Shown one piece after another: positions 1 to 8,723 of a DNA stretch of 64,000 nt. Below the pieces are notes generated by a model. That model saw nothing but the letters and a program-made list of their open reading frames with translations, made no database searches and was not told where the DNA came from. The translations under genes were made by a program, and so were the position numbers. Each line of letters begins with the position of its first letter. The stretch's first letter is position 1. The DNA comes from Klebsiella variicola (GTDB lineage: Bacteria; Pseudomonadota; Gammaproteobacteria; Enterobacterales; Enterobacteriaceae), in assembly GCF_000828055.2 (NCBI RefSeq), contig NZ_CP010523.2, positions 1,488,001 through 1,552,000 of the forward strand. The letters run 5' to 3'.

Positions 1-498
1 CTGTTCGTCGCGGGGGCGCTCTCGGCGCTGCCGACGAACGATCTCAATGTTCACCTGATGGTACTGCTGATGGTCATCGCGGCCATCGTCGGCGATGCGG
101 TCAACTACACCATTGGCCGACTGTTCGGCGAGAAGCTGTTTAGTAATCCGAACTCGAAGATTTTCCGTCGTAGCTATCTGGATAAAACCCATAGCTTCTA
201 TGAACGTCACGGCGGAAAAACCATTATCCTGGCGCGCTTTGTGCCGATAGTCCGAACCTTCGCGCCGTTTGTGGCGGGAATGGGGCATATGTCCTATCGT
301 CATTTTGCAGCCTATAACGTGGTCGGGGCGCTGCTGTGGGTGCTGCTGTTCACCTACGCCGGCTATCTGTTTGGCGATCTGCCGGTGGTGCAGGAGAACC
401 TGAAGCTGCTGATCGTGGCGATCATCGTCCTCTCCGTCCTGCCGGGTGTGATTGAGATCATCCGCCATAAGCGGGCGGCGTCAAAGCAGGCGAAGTAG
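1..498 (+). CDS. dedA: DedA family inner-membrane protein, 3' part
   Basis: The frame is open from base 1, so the start lies outside the window; about 165 C-terminal residues are present out of roughly 219 in the family. The visible part carries the DedA/VTT core: a glycine-rich segment, the motif [15 protein letters not shown] (bases about 235-280) and two or three hydrophobic spans, ending in a basic cytoplasmic tail (IRHKRAA). DedA proteins are polytopic inner-membrane proteins needed for envelope and proton-motive-force homeostasis; some members flip undecaprenyl phosphate. The role of this particular paralogue is not settled. It lies upstream of accD in the same direction, as in E. coli. 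Identification comes from near-identity with the E. coli protein as I remember it. Confidence 0.93.
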   Translation: MFVAGALSALPTNDLNVHLMVLLMVIAAIVGDAVNYTIGRLFGEKLFSNPNSKIFRRSYLDKTHSFYERHGGKTIILARFVPIVRTFAPFVAGMGHMSYRHFAAYNVVGALLWVLLFTYAGYLFGDLPVVQENLKLLIVAIIVLSVLPGVIEIIRHKRAASKQAK

Positions 499-576
499 TT
501 CGCCCTGCGCTGCGCGTGACCGAACATGATCGTCGCGCGCAGCGGTTTGACCACTTTTTTATCCCATGTTCCGGGA

Positions 577-585
577 TGATATGAT
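577..585 (+). promoter_or_regulatory. Extended -10 promoter candidate for accD
   Basis: TG-A-TATGAT is an extended -10 element. It lies about 100 bases before the accD start, in the gap after dedA. No convincing -35 hexamer sits 17 bases upstream, which is common for extended -10 promoters. Transcription would start near 592. This is read from the motif only. Confidence 0.4.
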
Positions 586-684
586 TTAATGTGCAACATT
601 CATGGTCTGTAAGAGGCAAAAATGGCATTATGCGCCCCTTACGACAAAACTGGCATCGACCAGGTTCAGGCAGAAAGGTTATCA

Positions 685-1605
685 ATGAGCTGGATTGAAC
701 GAATTAAAAGCAACATCACTCCCACCCGCAAGGCGAGCATTCCTGAGGGTGTATGGACCAAGTGCGATAGCTGCGGTCAGGTACTCTACCGCGCCGAGCT
801 GGAGCGCAACCTGGAGGTTTGTCCTAAGTGCGATCACCATATGCGCATGTCGGCGCGTAATCGCCTGCATAGCCTGTTGGATGAAGGTTCTCTGGTAGAA
901 CTGGGTAGCGAACTTGAGCCAAAAGATGTGCTGAAGTTCCGCGATTCAAAAAAATACAAAGACCGCCTGGCGTCCGCTCAGAAAGAGACGGGCGAGAAAG
1001 ACGCGCTGGTGGTAATGAAAGGTACGCTCTACGCGATGCCGGTGGTTGCCGCCGCCTTTGAGTTCTCCTTTATGGGGGGCTCGATGGGTTCCGTCGTCGG
1101 CGCACGCTTTGTGCGCGCCGTGGAGCAGGCGCTGGAAGACAACTGCCCGCTGATCTGCTTCTCCGCCTCCGGCGGCGCCCGTATGCAGGAAGCGCTGATG
1201 TCGCTGATGCAGATGGCGAAAACCTCCGCCGCACTGGCGAAAATGCAGGAGCGTGGGCTGCCGTACATCTCCGTGCTGACCGACCCGACCATGGGCGGCG
1301 TATCGGCGAGCTTTGCGATGCTGGGCGATCTGAACATTGCCGAGCCGAAAGCGCTGATCGGCTTTGCCGGTCCTCGCGTAATTGAGCAGACCGTACGCGA
1401 GAAGCTGCCGCCGGGATTCCAGCGCAGCGAGTTTCTGATTGAAAAAGGGGCGATCGATATGATCGTTCGCCGCCCGGAAATGCGTCTCAAGCTGGCCAGC
1501 ATTCTGGCGAAGCTGATGAACCTGCCGGCGCCGGTTGCCGCTTCGGAAGCGCTTCATGAAGGCGTGGTGGTGCCGCCGGCACCGGATCAGGAACCTGAGG
1601 CCTGA
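685..1605 (+). CDS. accD: Acetyl-CoA carboxylase, carboxyltransferase beta subunit
   Basis: AccD pairs with AccA to move the carboxyl group from carboxybiotin on BCCP to acetyl-CoA, giving malonyl-CoA, the first step of fatty acid synthesis in the cytosol. The product is 306 residues. The N-terminal zinc ribbon is visible as C27-x2-C30 and C46-x2-C49, followed by the crotonase-like carboxyltransferase domain with the glycine-rich oxyanion segments GGSMGSVVG and [10 protein letters not shown]. The frame stays open upstream to 622, but the start at 685 is chosen because it has AAAGG at 674-678 and gives the conserved N-terminus MSWIERIK. A terminator follows directly. The tail ([10 protein letters not shown]) is the only stretch that clearly differs from E. 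coli. Confidence 0.97.
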   Translation: MSWIERIKSNITPTRKASIPEGVWTKCDSCGQVLYRAELERNLEVCPKCDHHMRMSARNRLHSLLDEGSLVELGSELEPKDVLKFRDSKKYKDRLASAQKETGEKDALVVMKGTLYAMPVVAAAFEFSFMGGSMGSVVGARFVRAVEQALEDNCPLICFSASGGARMQEALMSLMQMAKTSAALAKMQERGLPYISVLTDPTMGGVSASFAMLGDLNIAEPKALIGFAGPRVIEQTVREKLPPGFQRSEFLIEKGAIDMIVRRPEMRLKLASILAKLMNLPAPVAASEALHEGVVVPPAPDQEPEA

Positions 1606-1612
1606 TAAGCAG

Positions 1613-1643
1613 AGGGCAGGGCCTGGCGGCGCTGCCCTTTTTT
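1613..1643 (+). terminator. Rho-independent terminator after accD
   Basis: A 7-bp stem AGGGCAG/CTGCCCT (1613-1619 with 1632-1638) is followed by a T-rich run to 1643. It begins a few bases after the accD stop and precedes folC, so it should separate the two genes at least partly. Confidence 0.85.
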
Positions 1644-1679
1644 ATTCATACGCGTTAACCGTCAATTCTTACGGGCATC

Positions 1680-2948
1680 ATGGAAAAAGATCCTATTCCT
1701 CAGGCCACGTCGCCCCTGGCTACGTGGCTTTCTTATCTGGAACATCTGCACAGTAAAACCATCGACCTGGGGCTGGCACGCGTCAGCGAGGTCGCCGGGC
1801 AGATGGATATCGTTAAACCGGCGCCATTTGTTTTTACCGTCGCGGGCACCAATGGCAAAGGCACCACCTGTCGCACGCTGGAAACCGTCCTGATGGCGGC
1901 CGGCTATAAAGTGGGGGTCTACAGCTCCCCGCATCTGGTGCGCTACACCGAACGTGTGCGCATTCAGGGAGCGGAACTGCCGGAGGCCGCGCATACGGCC
2001 TCGTTTGCTGAAATCGAAGCCGCGCGCGGTGACATCTCGTTGACCTATTTTGAGTACGGCACGCTCTCGGCGCTATGGCTGTTTAAGCAGGCGCAGCTGG
2101 ATGTGGTGATCCTTGAGGTCGGGCTGGGTGGCCGTCTCGACGCCACCAATATCGTAGATGCCGACGTCGCGGTGGTCACCAGCATCGCCCTCGATCATAC
2201 CGACTGGCTGGGGCCGGATCGCGAAAGTATCGGCCGGGAAAAAGCGGGTATCTTTCGCGCCGGTAAACCGGCGGTGGTGGGTGAGCCGGATATGCCGCAC
2301 ACCATTGCCGACGTGGCCAGCGAGAAAGGCGCGCTGCTCCAGCGCCGCGGCGTCGACTGGTGCTATGAGGTGGAGGACGAGACTTGGTCCTTCCGCGACG
2401 CGGCCGGGGCGTTAAGCCGCCTGCCGTTGCCTCAGGTGCCGTTGCCGAATGCGGCGACGGCCGTGGCGGCGCTGCGCGCCAGCGGGCTTGCCGTGGATGA
2501 CGCCATCCTACGCGATGGGATCCGCGACGCGATGCTGCCGGGCCGTTTTCAGATAATCAGCGATGCCCCGCGGGTGATCCTCGATGTAGCGCATAACCCG
2601 CACGCGGCGGCCTATCTCGCCGGGCGTCTCAAAACGTTAGCGAAAACGGGACGCGTGCTGGCGGTTATTGGTATGCTGCATGATAAGGACATTGCCGGTA
2701 CGCTGGCCAATCTGGCCCCGGAAGTCGACGCCTGGTACTGCGCGCCGCTGGAAGGCCCGCGCGGCGCGACGGCGGAGCAGCTGTTGGAACATTTGCGTGG
2801 CGGCACAGTCTATACCAGCGTGGCGCAGGCGTGGCATGCGGCCATGGCTGACGCTAAAGTGGAAGATACCGTGCTGGTGTGTGGTTCGTTTCACACCGTA
2901 GCGCAGGTTATGGAAGAGATAGACGCGGGGAGAATCGGTGGCGAGTAA
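1680..2948 (+). CDS. folC: Bifunctional dihydrofolate synthase / folylpolyglutamate synthase
   Basis: FolC adds L-glutamate to dihydropteroate to make dihydrofolate, then extends tetrahydrofolates with further glutamates, using ATP. The protein is 422 residues, the usual length. The Mur-ligase-type P-loop GTNGKGTT is at residues 56-63, and the central-domain signature DHTDWLGPDRESIGREKAGIF follows in the middle third. The C-terminal domain contains DVAHNPHAA. The last 11 bases overlap dedD, so the two are probably translationally coupled. The ATG at 1680 gives an N-terminus alignable with E. coli from SPLATWLSYLE on. Confidence 0.97.
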   Translation: MEKDPIPQATSPLATWLSYLEHLHSKTIDLGLARVSEVAGQMDIVKPAPFVFTVAGTNGKGTTCRTLETVLMAAGYKVGVYSSPHLVRYTERVRIQGAELPEAAHTASFAEIEAARGDISLTYFEYGTLSALWLFKQAQLDVVILEVGLGGRLDATNIVDADVAVVTSIALDHTDWLGPDRESIGREKAGIFRAGKPAVVGEPDMPHTIADVASEKGALLQRRGVDWCYEVEDETWSFRDAAGALSRLPLPQVPLPNAATAVAALRASGLAVDDAILRDGIRDAMLPGRFQIISDAPRVILDVAHNPHAAAYLAGRLKTLAKTGRVLAVIGMLHDKDIAGTLANLAPEVDAWYCAPLEGPRGATAEQLLEHLRGGTVYTSVAQAWHAAMADAKVEDTVLVCGSFHTVAQVMEEIDAGRIGGE

Positions 2949-3633
2949 GTTTCAGAACCGTTTAGTCGGGACAATCGTGCTGGTGGCGCTGGGGGTGATT
3001 ATCCTGCCAGGGCTGCTGGACGGGCAGAAAAAGCATTACCAGGATGAGTTTGCCGCGATCCCGCTGGTGCCGAAACCGGGCGATCGCGATGAACCGGATA
3101 TGTTGCCAGCGGCGACCCAGGCGTTGCCTTCGCAACCGCCGGAAGGAGCGGCGGAAGAGGTGCGGGCGGGCGATGCCGCCGCGCCATCGTTAGATCCATC
3201 GCGTATTCCGGTGAACAGCAACAGCTTCGATGACGTTCAGGAGCCGGTGGTGGCCGCGAAACCGCAGCCCAAGCCGCAGCCGAAACCACAGCCGCAGCCG
3301 CAACAGCAGGCCGCGACGCCAACGCCGCCGTCGGCTAAGCCACAGCAGCAACAGCCACCGCAGCAGCAGGCGGCCCTGCCGGCGCCGACCGGGAAAGCCT
3401 ATGTTGTTCAGCTGGGCGCGTTGAAGAACGCCGATAAGGTGAATGAGATTGTGGGTAAACTGCGGGCCTCGGGGTTCAAAGTCTATACGTCGCCTTCGAC
3501 GCCGGTACAGGGTAAAATTACCCGCATCCTCGTCGGCCCGGATGCGTCAAAAGACAAGCTGAAAGGCCAGCTGGGCGATCTACAGCAGATCTCCGGGCTT
3601 AGCGGGGTCGTGATGGGATTCACCCCAAACTGA
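2938..3633 (+). CDS. dedD: Cell-division protein DedD (SPOR domain)
   Basis: DedD is a bitopic inner-membrane protein recruited to the septal ring; its periplasmic SPOR domain binds denuded glycan at the division site. It starts with GTG and overlaps folC by 11 bases. Visible parts are a short cytoplasmic N-terminus, one membrane span (VGTIVLVALGVIILPGLL, about residues 9-26), a long low-complexity linker, and a C-terminal SPOR domain from about residue 150 (KAYVVQLGALKNADKVNEIV). The product is 231 residues against about 220 in E. coli. The extra length lies in a Pro-Gln-Lys tract (about residues 105-145) built of repeated KPQP and PQQQ units. Confidence 0.95.
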   Translation: MASKFQNRLVGTIVLVALGVIILPGLLDGQKKHYQDEFAAIPLVPKPGDRDEPDMLPAATQALPSQPPEGAAEEVRAGDAAAPSLDPSRIPVNSNSFDDVQEPVVAAKPQPKPQPKPQPQPQQQAATPTPPSAKPQQQQPPQQQAALPAPTGKAYVVQLGALKNADKVNEIVGKLRASGFKVYTSPSTPVQGKITRILVGPDASKDKLKGQLGDLQQISGLSGVVMGFTPN

Positions 3634-3778
3634 TTGTTTTTTCCGCCATGCGGAGAGAACGTGGCGGGGAGAAACGCCCCGCAAACCCTGTCTCAGCCGC
3701 CCTCAAGAGGCGAAAGGCAGTCTGGCGTTGAATGTTTTTTCAGCGCCATTTTTATTTCTGTAGGGCATGGAAATCCCT

Positions 3779-3807
3779 ACGCAAACGTTTTCTTTTTCTG
3801 TTAGAAT
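3779..3807 (+). promoter_or_regulatory. PurR operator and promoter of cvpA-purF
   Basis: ACGCAAACGTTTTCTT at 3779-3794 matches the PurR operator consensus (ACGCAAACGTTTTCNT) exactly. A -10 hexamer TAGAAT lies at 3802-3807, so the operator covers the -35 region. PurR with hypoxanthine or guanine bound would block polymerase. The site lies 55 bases before the cvpA start, where E. coli has its operator. The match is seen; repression is established for the family. Confidence 0.93.
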
Positions 3808-3849
3808 GCGCCCCGAACTGGACGACAGGGCGTAAATCGTGGGACGTAT

Positions 3850-4338
3850 ATGGTCTGGATTGATTACGCCATTATGGCGGTGCTGGGTCTTTCTTGCCTG
3901 GTCAGCCTGATCCGCGGCTTTGTTCGCGAAGCTTTATCGTTAGTGACGTGGGGTTGCGCGTTTTATGTCGCCAGCCATTACTACGCTGACCTGTCTGTCT
4001 GGTTTACGGGCTTTGAGGATGAACGGGTTCGAAATGGGATTGCTATTGCGGCGCTGTTTATCGTGACGCTCATCGTTGGCGCTATCGTGAACTATGTGAT
4101 AGGCCAGCTGGTGGAGAAGACCGGTTTGTCAGGAACCGACAGGGTATTGGGGATCTGCTTCGGCGCGCTACGTGGGGTGCTGATCATCGCCGCTATCTTG
4201 TTCTTCCTGGACACCTTTACCGGGATGGCGAAGAGCGATGACTGGCATCAGTCGCAGTTTATTCCCTATTTTACCCCTGTCATCAGATGGTTTTTTGAAT
4301 ACCTGCAAAGCTCGTCAAGTTTCTTGCCTAAAGTATAG
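3850..4338 (+). CDS. cvpA: Inner-membrane protein CvpA (colicin V production)
   Basis: CvpA is a 162-residue inner-membrane protein with about four hydrophobic spans (near residues 5-20, 30-50, 63-85 and 103-122). It was first found as needed for colicin V export and later linked to envelope function and deoxycholate resistance. Its biochemical activity is unknown. It is the first gene of the PurR-controlled transcript and is followed 33 bases later by purF; that pairing is conserved in enterobacteria. The ATG at 3850 is the first in-frame start after the promoter and gives the expected N-terminus MVWIDYA. Confidence 0.95.
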   Translation: MVWIDYAIMAVLGLSCLVSLIRGFVREALSLVTWGCAFYVASHYYADLSVWFTGFEDERVRNGIAIAALFIVTLIVGAIVNYVIGQLVEKTGLSGTDRVLGICFGALRGVLIIAAILFFLDTFTGMAKSDDWHQSQFIPYFTPVIRWFFEYLQSSSSFLPKV

Positions 4339-4371
4339 ACTTTGGGTCGTTGCTGAACGAGGAAAAGACGT

Positions 4372-5889
4372 ATGTGCGGTATTGTCGGTATCGCCGGTGT
4401 TATGCCGGTTAACCAGTCGATTTATGATGCGCTAACGGTGCTCCAGCACCGTGGACAGGATGCCGCTGGCATCATCACCATTGATGCCAACAACTGCTTC
4501 CGGTTGCGTAAGGCTAACGGGCTGGTAAGCGACGTATTCGAAGCCCGCCACATGCAGCGTATGCAGGGCAATATGGGTATTGGCCACGTGCGTTATCCTA
4601 CGGCGGGCAGCTCCAGCGCCTCCGAGGCGCAGCCGTTTTACGTTAACTCGCCGTATGGCATCACATTGGCGCATAACGGCAACCTGACCAATGCGCACGA
4701 GCTGCGTAAAAAGCTGTTTGAAGAAAAACGCCGCCATATCAATACCACCTCTGATTCCGAAATCCTCCTCAATATTTTCGCCAGTGAGCTGGATAACTTC
4801 CGTCACTACCCGCTGGAAGCGGACAACATCTTCGCTGCGATTGCGGCGACCAACCGTCTGATCCGCGGCGCGTACGCGTGCGTCGCGATGATCATCGGTC
4901 ATGGCATGGTGGCCTTCCGCGACCCTAACGGCATTCGTCCGCTGGTGCTGGGTAAACGTGACGTTGGCGACGGCCGCACCGAGTATATGGTGGCCTCGGA
5001 AAGCGTGGCGCTTGATACGCTTGGTTTTGAATTCCTGCGCGATGTCGCGCCGGGCGAAGCGGTCTATATTACTGAGAAAGGCCAGCTGTATACCCGTCAG
5101 TGTGCCGATAATCCGGTCAGCAACCCATGCTTGTTCGAGTACGTCTATTTTGCCCGTCCGGACTCGTTTATTGACAAAATTTCCGTCTACAGCGCCCGCG
5201 TCAACATGGGGACTAAGCTGGGCGAAAAGATTGCCCGCGAGTGGGAAGATCTGGATATTGACGTCGTTATCCCGATCCCGGAGACCTCCTGCGACATCGC
5301 GCTGGAAATCGCCCGCATTCTCGACAAACCTTATCGTCAGGGCTTTGTGAAGAACCGCTACGTCGGCCGGACGTTTATCATGCCCGGTCAGCAGCTGCGT
5401 CGTAAATCTGTTCGCCGTAAGCTCAACGCCAACCGTGCGGAATTCCGCGATAAGAACGTGCTGCTGGTCGATGATTCCATTGTACGCGGCACCACCTCGG
5501 AGCAGATCATTGAGATGGCGCGCGAAGCGGGGGCGAAAAAAGTGTATCTGGCCTCCGCTGCGCCGGAAATTCGTTTCCCGAACGTGTATGGTATCGATAT
5601 GCCGACCGCCAACGAACTGATCGCCCATGGCCGCGAAGTGGATGAGATCCGCCAGATCATCGGCGCCGATGGCCTGATTTTCCAGGATCTCAACGATCTG
5701 ATCGACGCAGTGCGCGCGGAGAACCCGGATATTCAACAGTTTGAATGTTCTGTCTTCAACGGCGTATATGTGACCCGGGATGTCGACCAGCAGTACCTCG
5801 ACTATCTTGACTCCCTGCGTAACGATGATGCCAAAGCGGTCCAGCTGCAGAACGAAGTCGAAAACCTCGAGATGCACAACGAGGGTTAA
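4372..5889 (+). CDS. purF: Amidophosphoribosyltransferase
   Basis: PurF carries out the first committed step of purine synthesis: glutamine plus PRPP gives 5-phosphoribosylamine. The protein is 505 residues. Cys2 (MCGIVGIAG) becomes the N-terminal nucleophile of the glutaminase domain after removal of Met1. The phosphoribosyltransferase domain carries the PRPP loop [12 protein letters not shown] with D367-D368-S369. The protein ends in a helical tail ([12 protein letters not shown]). It is second in the cvpA-purF transcript under the PurR operator at 3779, and a strong terminator follows the stop codon. Confidence 0.98.
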   Translation: MCGIVGIAGVMPVNQSIYDALTVLQHRGQDAAGIITIDANNCFRLRKANGLVSDVFEARHMQRMQGNMGIGHVRYPTAGSSSASEAQPFYVNSPYGITLAHNGNLTNAHELRKKLFEEKRRHINTTSDSEILLNIFASELDNFRHYPLEADNIFAAIAATNRLIRGAYACVAMIIGHGMVAFRDPNGIRPLVLGKRDVGDGRTEYMVASESVALDTLGFEFLRDVAPGEAVYITEKGQLYTRQCADNPVSNPCLFEYVYFARPDSFIDKISVYSARVNMGTKLGEKIAREWEDLDIDVVIPIPETSCDIALEIARILDKPYRQGFVKNRYVGRTFIMPGQQLRRKSVRRKLNANRAEFRDKNVLLVDDSIVRGTTSEQIIEMAREAGAKKVYLASAAPEIRFPNVYGIDMPTANELIAHGREVDEIRQIIGADGLIFQDLNDLIDAVRAENPDIQQFECSVFNGVYVTRDVDQQYLDYLDSLRNDDAKAVQLQNEVENLEMHNEG

Positions 5890-5906
5890 CCCGTTCGCGC
5901 GTCGCG

Positions 5907-5940
5907 GCCCGCTGCTCCTGAGGGACGGCGGGCTTTTTTT
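5907..5940 (+). terminator. Rho-independent terminator after purF
   Basis: Stem GCCCGC/GCGGGC (5907-5912 with 5928-5933) is followed by seven T residues (5934-5940). It lies just downstream of the purF stop and separates purF from ubiX. Confidence 0.88.
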
Positions 5941-6023
5941 CGCCCATCAACTGCGCATCAATAGTTGCGCCAGAGGCTATAATCCGGCAAAGTCTGCGGC
6001 ACACGCGCAAGGGGTAACAGAAC

Positions 6024-6608
6024 GTGAAACGACTGATTATTGGCATTTCTGGCGCCAGCGGCGCTATCTATGGCGTGCGGATGCTGCAGGTGTTGCGGGA
6101 TGTGCCGGAGATTGAGACCCATCTGATCCTCAGCCAGGCGGCACGGCAAACGCTGGCCCTCGAGACCGACTTCAGCGTGCGCGACGTGCAGGCGCTGGCC
6201 GATGTGGTGCATGACGCCCGCGATATCGCCGCCAGTATCTCTTCCGGTTCGTTTAAAACCGCCGGTATGGTGATTTTACCCTGCTCAATGAAAACGCTCT
6301 CTGGCATTGTCCATAGCTATACGGATGGCCTATTGACGCGGGCGGCCGATGTCGTGCTGAAGGAGCGTCGTCCGCTGGTGCTCTGCGTGCGGGAGACCCC
6401 GTTCCATCTCGGCCATCTGCGACTGCTGGTTCAGGCCGCGGAGCTCGGGGCGGTGATAATGCCGCCGGTGCCGGCCTTTTATCATCGGCCGCAAAGCCTG
6501 GATGATGTCATCAACCAAACCGTCAACCGGGTGCTCGATCAGTTCGATATTAGCCTGTCTCAAGACTTGTTTACTCGCTGGCAGGGGGCACAGGATTGCA
6601 CTAAATAA
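6024..6608 (+). CDS. ubiX: Flavin prenyltransferase UbiX
   Basis: UbiX joins a dimethylallyl group to FMN to make prenylated FMN, the cofactor of the UbiD decarboxylase in ubiquinone synthesis. The flavin-binding loop GISGASGA is at residues 7-14, and the family segments SISSGSFKT, LPCSMKTLSGI and RETPFHLGHL are present. The start is GTG with AGGGG at 6010-6014. The product is 194 residues against 189 in E. coli. The last residues, DCTK plus the stop codon, are encoded inside a perfect inverted repeat that resembles an NtrC site for the next gene (6597-6613). No terminator follows. Confidence 0.96.
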   Translation: MKRLIIGISGASGAIYGVRMLQVLRDVPEIETHLILSQAARQTLALETDFSVRDVQALADVVHDARDIAASISSGSFKTAGMVILPCSMKTLSGIVHSYTDGLLTRAADVVLKERRPLVLCVRETPFHLGHLRLLVQAAELGAVIMPPVPAFYHRPQSLDDVINQTVNRVLDQFDISLSQDLFTRWQGAQDCTK

Positions 6609-6613
6609 GTGCA
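6597..6613 (+). promoter_or_regulatory. NtrC-type enhancer site overlapping the ubiX stop codon
   Basis: TGCACT-AAATA-AGTGCA is a 17-base inverted repeat with perfect 6-base arms. It matches the NtrC binding pattern TGCACTA-N3-TGGTGCA except for two positions. It ends ubiX coding (Cys-Thr-Lys-stop) and lies about 220 bases upstream of the predicted sigma-54 start site of argT. With the site at 6627 it forms a pair whose centres are 30 bases apart, about three helical turns, as is typical of NtrC enhancers. Confidence 0.6.
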
Positions 6614-6626
6614 GCCAATGTACGCT

Positions 6627-6643
6627 TGCGCCGCAGTGGTGCA
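6627..6643 (+). promoter_or_regulatory. Second NtrC-type enhancer site upstream of argT
   Basis: TGCGCC-GCAGT-GGTGCA has a perfect right half (TGGTGCA) and one mismatch in the left half of the NtrC dyad TGCACC-N5-GGTGCA. It is 30 bases from the first site, centre to centre, on the same face of the helix, and about 190 bases upstream of the argT start site. Confidence 0.6.
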
Positions 6644-6798
6644 AATTTGTCGTCCCGATCAAATCCTCGACATTTATTTCGTCTTTTTGCGCTGAGGCAC
6701 TGCGGTTTCGCCAGTAATGCTGGTATCTTCCCTTCCAAGACAATCCTGCAACTTTATTTTAACAAATTTAACCCTGTTCCCGGCACGCACCGGGAAGA

Positions 6799-6814
6799 TG
6801 GCACAAAAACTGCA
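6799..6814 (+). promoter_or_regulatory. Sigma-54 promoter of argT
   Basis: TGGCAC-AAAAA-CTGCA keeps the invariant GG-N10-GC spacing of -24/-12 promoters (GG at 6800-6801, GC at 6812-6813). Transcription would begin near 6825, leaving a leader of about 55 bases. Nitrogen-regulated, sigma-54-dependent transcription of argT is established in Salmonella and E. coli, and the two NtrC-like sites upstream complete the arrangement. Confidence 0.82.
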
Positions 6815-6880
6815 GGATTGATCGGCAATCACCATAACAAGCAACGCACCACATCACGACACGACACTTAAGGGTACTGT

Positions 6881-7663
6881 ATGAAGAAGACGATTCTGGC
6901 TCTCTCTTTACTCGTGGGAATGAGCAGCACAGCCAGCGTGTTTGCTGCTCTGCCGCAGAGCATTCGCATTGGCACTGACGCGACCTATGCGCCATTTTCG
7001 TCGAAAGACGCAAAAGGGGACTTTGTTGGTTTTGATATCGATTTAGGCAATGAACTGTGCTCCCGAATTAAGGTGAAATGTACCTGGGTCGGCAGTGATT
7101 TTGACTCCCTGATCCCCTCCCTCAAGGCGAAGAAAATTGACGCCATCATCTCTTCGCTCTCCATTACCGAGAAGCGTCAGCAAGAGATCGCTTTCTCTGA
7201 CAAGCTTTATGCCGCTGACTCGCGTCTGATCGCCGCCAAAGGGTCGCCGATCCAGCCGACGCTGGAGGCGCTGAAAGGCAAGCACGTCGGGGTGCTGCAA
7301 GGTTCTACTCAGGAAGCCTATGCCAATGACCGCTGGCGCAGCCAGGGCGTTGACGTGGTGGCCTACCAGAACCAGGATCTGATCTATTCAGATCTCGCAG
7401 CTGGCCGTCTGGATGCGGCGCTGCAGGATGAAGTCGCCGCCAGCGAAGGCTTCCTGAAACAACCTGCCGGGAAAGATTTCGCCTTCGCCGGCCCGTCGGT
7501 GAAAGATAAAAAGTACTTTGGCGATGGTACCGGTATCGGTCTGCGTAAGGACGACGTCGAACTGAAAGCTGCGTTTGATAAAGCGCTGGGCGAGATACGT
7601 AAAGACGGCACCTACGACAAAATGGCGAAGAAATACTTCGATTTTAACGTTTACGGCGACTAA
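6881..7663 (+). CDS. argT: Lysine/arginine/ornithine-binding periplasmic protein
   Basis: ArgT (LAO protein) captures lysine, arginine and ornithine in the periplasm and delivers them to the HisQMP transporter. It has 260 residues. A Sec signal peptide with hydrophobic core ends at about residue 22 (SVFA, then ALPQS). The type-1 solute-binding domain is visible: [15 protein letters not shown] with the ligand-stacking aromatic, then [30 protein letters not shown] and [10 protein letters not shown]. It is a tandem paralogue of hisJ and shares most of its sequence. The sigma-54 promoter and NtrC-like sites upstream predict induction by nitrogen limitation. A strong hairpin follows the gene. Confidence 0.96.
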   Translation: MKKTILALSLLVGMSSTASVFAALPQSIRIGTDATYAPFSSKDAKGDFVGFDIDLGNELCSRIKVKCTWVGSDFDSLIPSLKAKKIDAIISSLSITEKRQQEIAFSDKLYAADSRLIAAKGSPIQPTLEALKGKHVGVLQGSTQEAYANDRWRSQGVDVVAYQNQDLIYSDLAAGRLDAALQDEVAASEGFLKQPAGKDFAFAGPSVKDKKYFGDGTGIGLRKDDVELKAAFDKALGEIRKDGTYDKMAKKYFDFNVYGD

Positions 7664-7670
7664 GACTGCT

Positions 7671-7698
7671 GCAGGCCCGCACAATAGGGTGGGCCTGC
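7671..7698 (+). other. Perfect 8-bp hairpin after argT
   Basis: GCAGGCCC at 7671-7678 pairs exactly with GGGCCTGC at 7691-7698 around a 12-base loop. No T run follows, so it is unlikely to be an efficient intrinsic terminator. It may protect the argT message from 3' exonucleases or reduce read-through into hisJ. Confidence 0.6.
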
Positions 7699-7903
7699 CG
7701 CCAGGTTCGTATCCATGCCCCAAAAGGGTGCATCCAAACACGCTGTGGATCTTTTCAGTGCAAAAGCAGCCAGTTTTTTGGCTAAAAAATGCATAGTTAA
7801 GCGTTTCTGATGCAAAAAATCGGCCTTTCTGGTGCATAAATCTTTGCCCTCAAGGGGCGAATAATGGCACGATAACTGGCGTAAATAGTTCTAATAAACC
7901 CGT

Positions 7904-7926
7904 TAGAATGACAGTCTGTCGAGGAT
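7904..7926 (+). promoter_or_regulatory. Weak sigma-70 -10 and ribosome site of hisJ
   Basis: A TAGAAT -10-like hexamer at 7904-7909 lies just before the hisJ ribosome site GAGGAT (7921-7926). The bases 17 upstream (GTAAAT) make a poor -35. In Salmonella the wild-type his transport promoter is known to be weak (the dhuA site), so this fits, but transcription may also come through from argT. Motif-based only. Confidence 0.35.
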
Positions 7927-7930
7927 AGTT

Positions 7931-8713
7931 ATGAAAAAACTGGCGTTGTCTCTCTCTTTAGCGCTGGCCCTTTCCAGCGTTTCCACAGTCTTTGCCGCCA
8001 TTCCGCAAAAAATTCGTATTGGCACCGATCCGACTTATGCCCCCTTCGAATCGAAGAATGCGCAGGGGGAATTGGTGGGTTTTGATATCGATCTGGCAAA
8101 AGAGCTGTGTAAGCGTATTAATACCCAATGTACCTTTGTTGAAAACCCGCTGGATGCACTGATCCCCTCCTTAAAAGCGAAGAAAATCGACGCGATTATG
8201 TCTTCGCTGTCGATTACCGAAAAGCGCCAGCAGGAAATTGCCTTCACCGACAAGCTGTACGCGGCAGATTCGCGTCTGGTGGTGAAAAAAGGCAGCCCGG
8301 TAACGCCGGATCTCGCCACCCTGAAGGGTAAGCGCGTGGGTGTGCTGCAGGGGACGACTCAGGAAACCTATGGCAATGAGCACTGGGCGCCGAAAGGTAT
8401 CGAAATTGTCTCCTATCAGGGGCAGGACAATATCTATTCCGACCTGACCGCCGGCCGTATCGACGCCGCGTTCCAGGATGAGGTCGCGGCCAGTGAAGGG
8501 TTCCTGAAACAGCCTATCGGTAAAGATTACCAGTTTGGCGGCCCGTCAATTAAAGACGAGAAGCTGTTCGGCGTCGGTACCGGTATGGGGCTGCGTAAGG
8601 AAGACAACGAACTGCGTGAAGCGCTGAATAAGGCGTTTGCAGAGATGCGTAAGGACGGCACCTACGACAAACTGGCGAAAAAATACTTCGATTTTAACGT
8701 ATACGGCGAATAA
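7931..8713 (+). CDS. hisJ: Histidine-binding periplasmic protein
   Basis: HisJ binds L-histidine with high affinity in the periplasm and docks on HisQMP. It is 260 residues long with a signal peptide cleaved at about residue 22 (TVFA, then AIPQK). It shows the same solute-binding motifs as ArgT ([44 protein letters not shown]). The two genes are adjacent tandem duplicates with different ligand preference. A stable stem-loop separates hisJ from hisQ, which in Salmonella is linked to higher expression of the binding protein than of the membrane subunits. Confidence 0.97.
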   Translation: MKKLALSLSLALALSSVSTVFAAIPQKIRIGTDPTYAPFESKNAQGELVGFDIDLAKELCKRINTQCTFVENPLDALIPSLKAKKIDAIMSSLSITEKRQQEIAFTDKLYAADSRLVVKKGSPVTPDLATLKGKRVGVLQGTTQETYGNEHWAPKGIEIVSYQGQDNIYSDLTAGRIDAAFQDEVAASEGFLKQPIGKDYQFGGPSIKDEKLFGVGTGMGLRKEDNELREALNKAFAEMRKDGTYDKLAKKYFDFNVYGE

Positions 8714-8723
8714 TTCTCACGCC

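Noticed and set aside
4432-5877. Long open frame (481 codons) on the minus strand opposite purF.
   Set aside because: It mirrors the codon bias of purF. No recognisable domain, promoter or ribosome site.
7864-7880. TGGCAC at 7864 as a sigma-54 -24 element for hisJ.
   Set aside because: The invariant GC of the -12 element is two bases too far away (GG-N12-GC).
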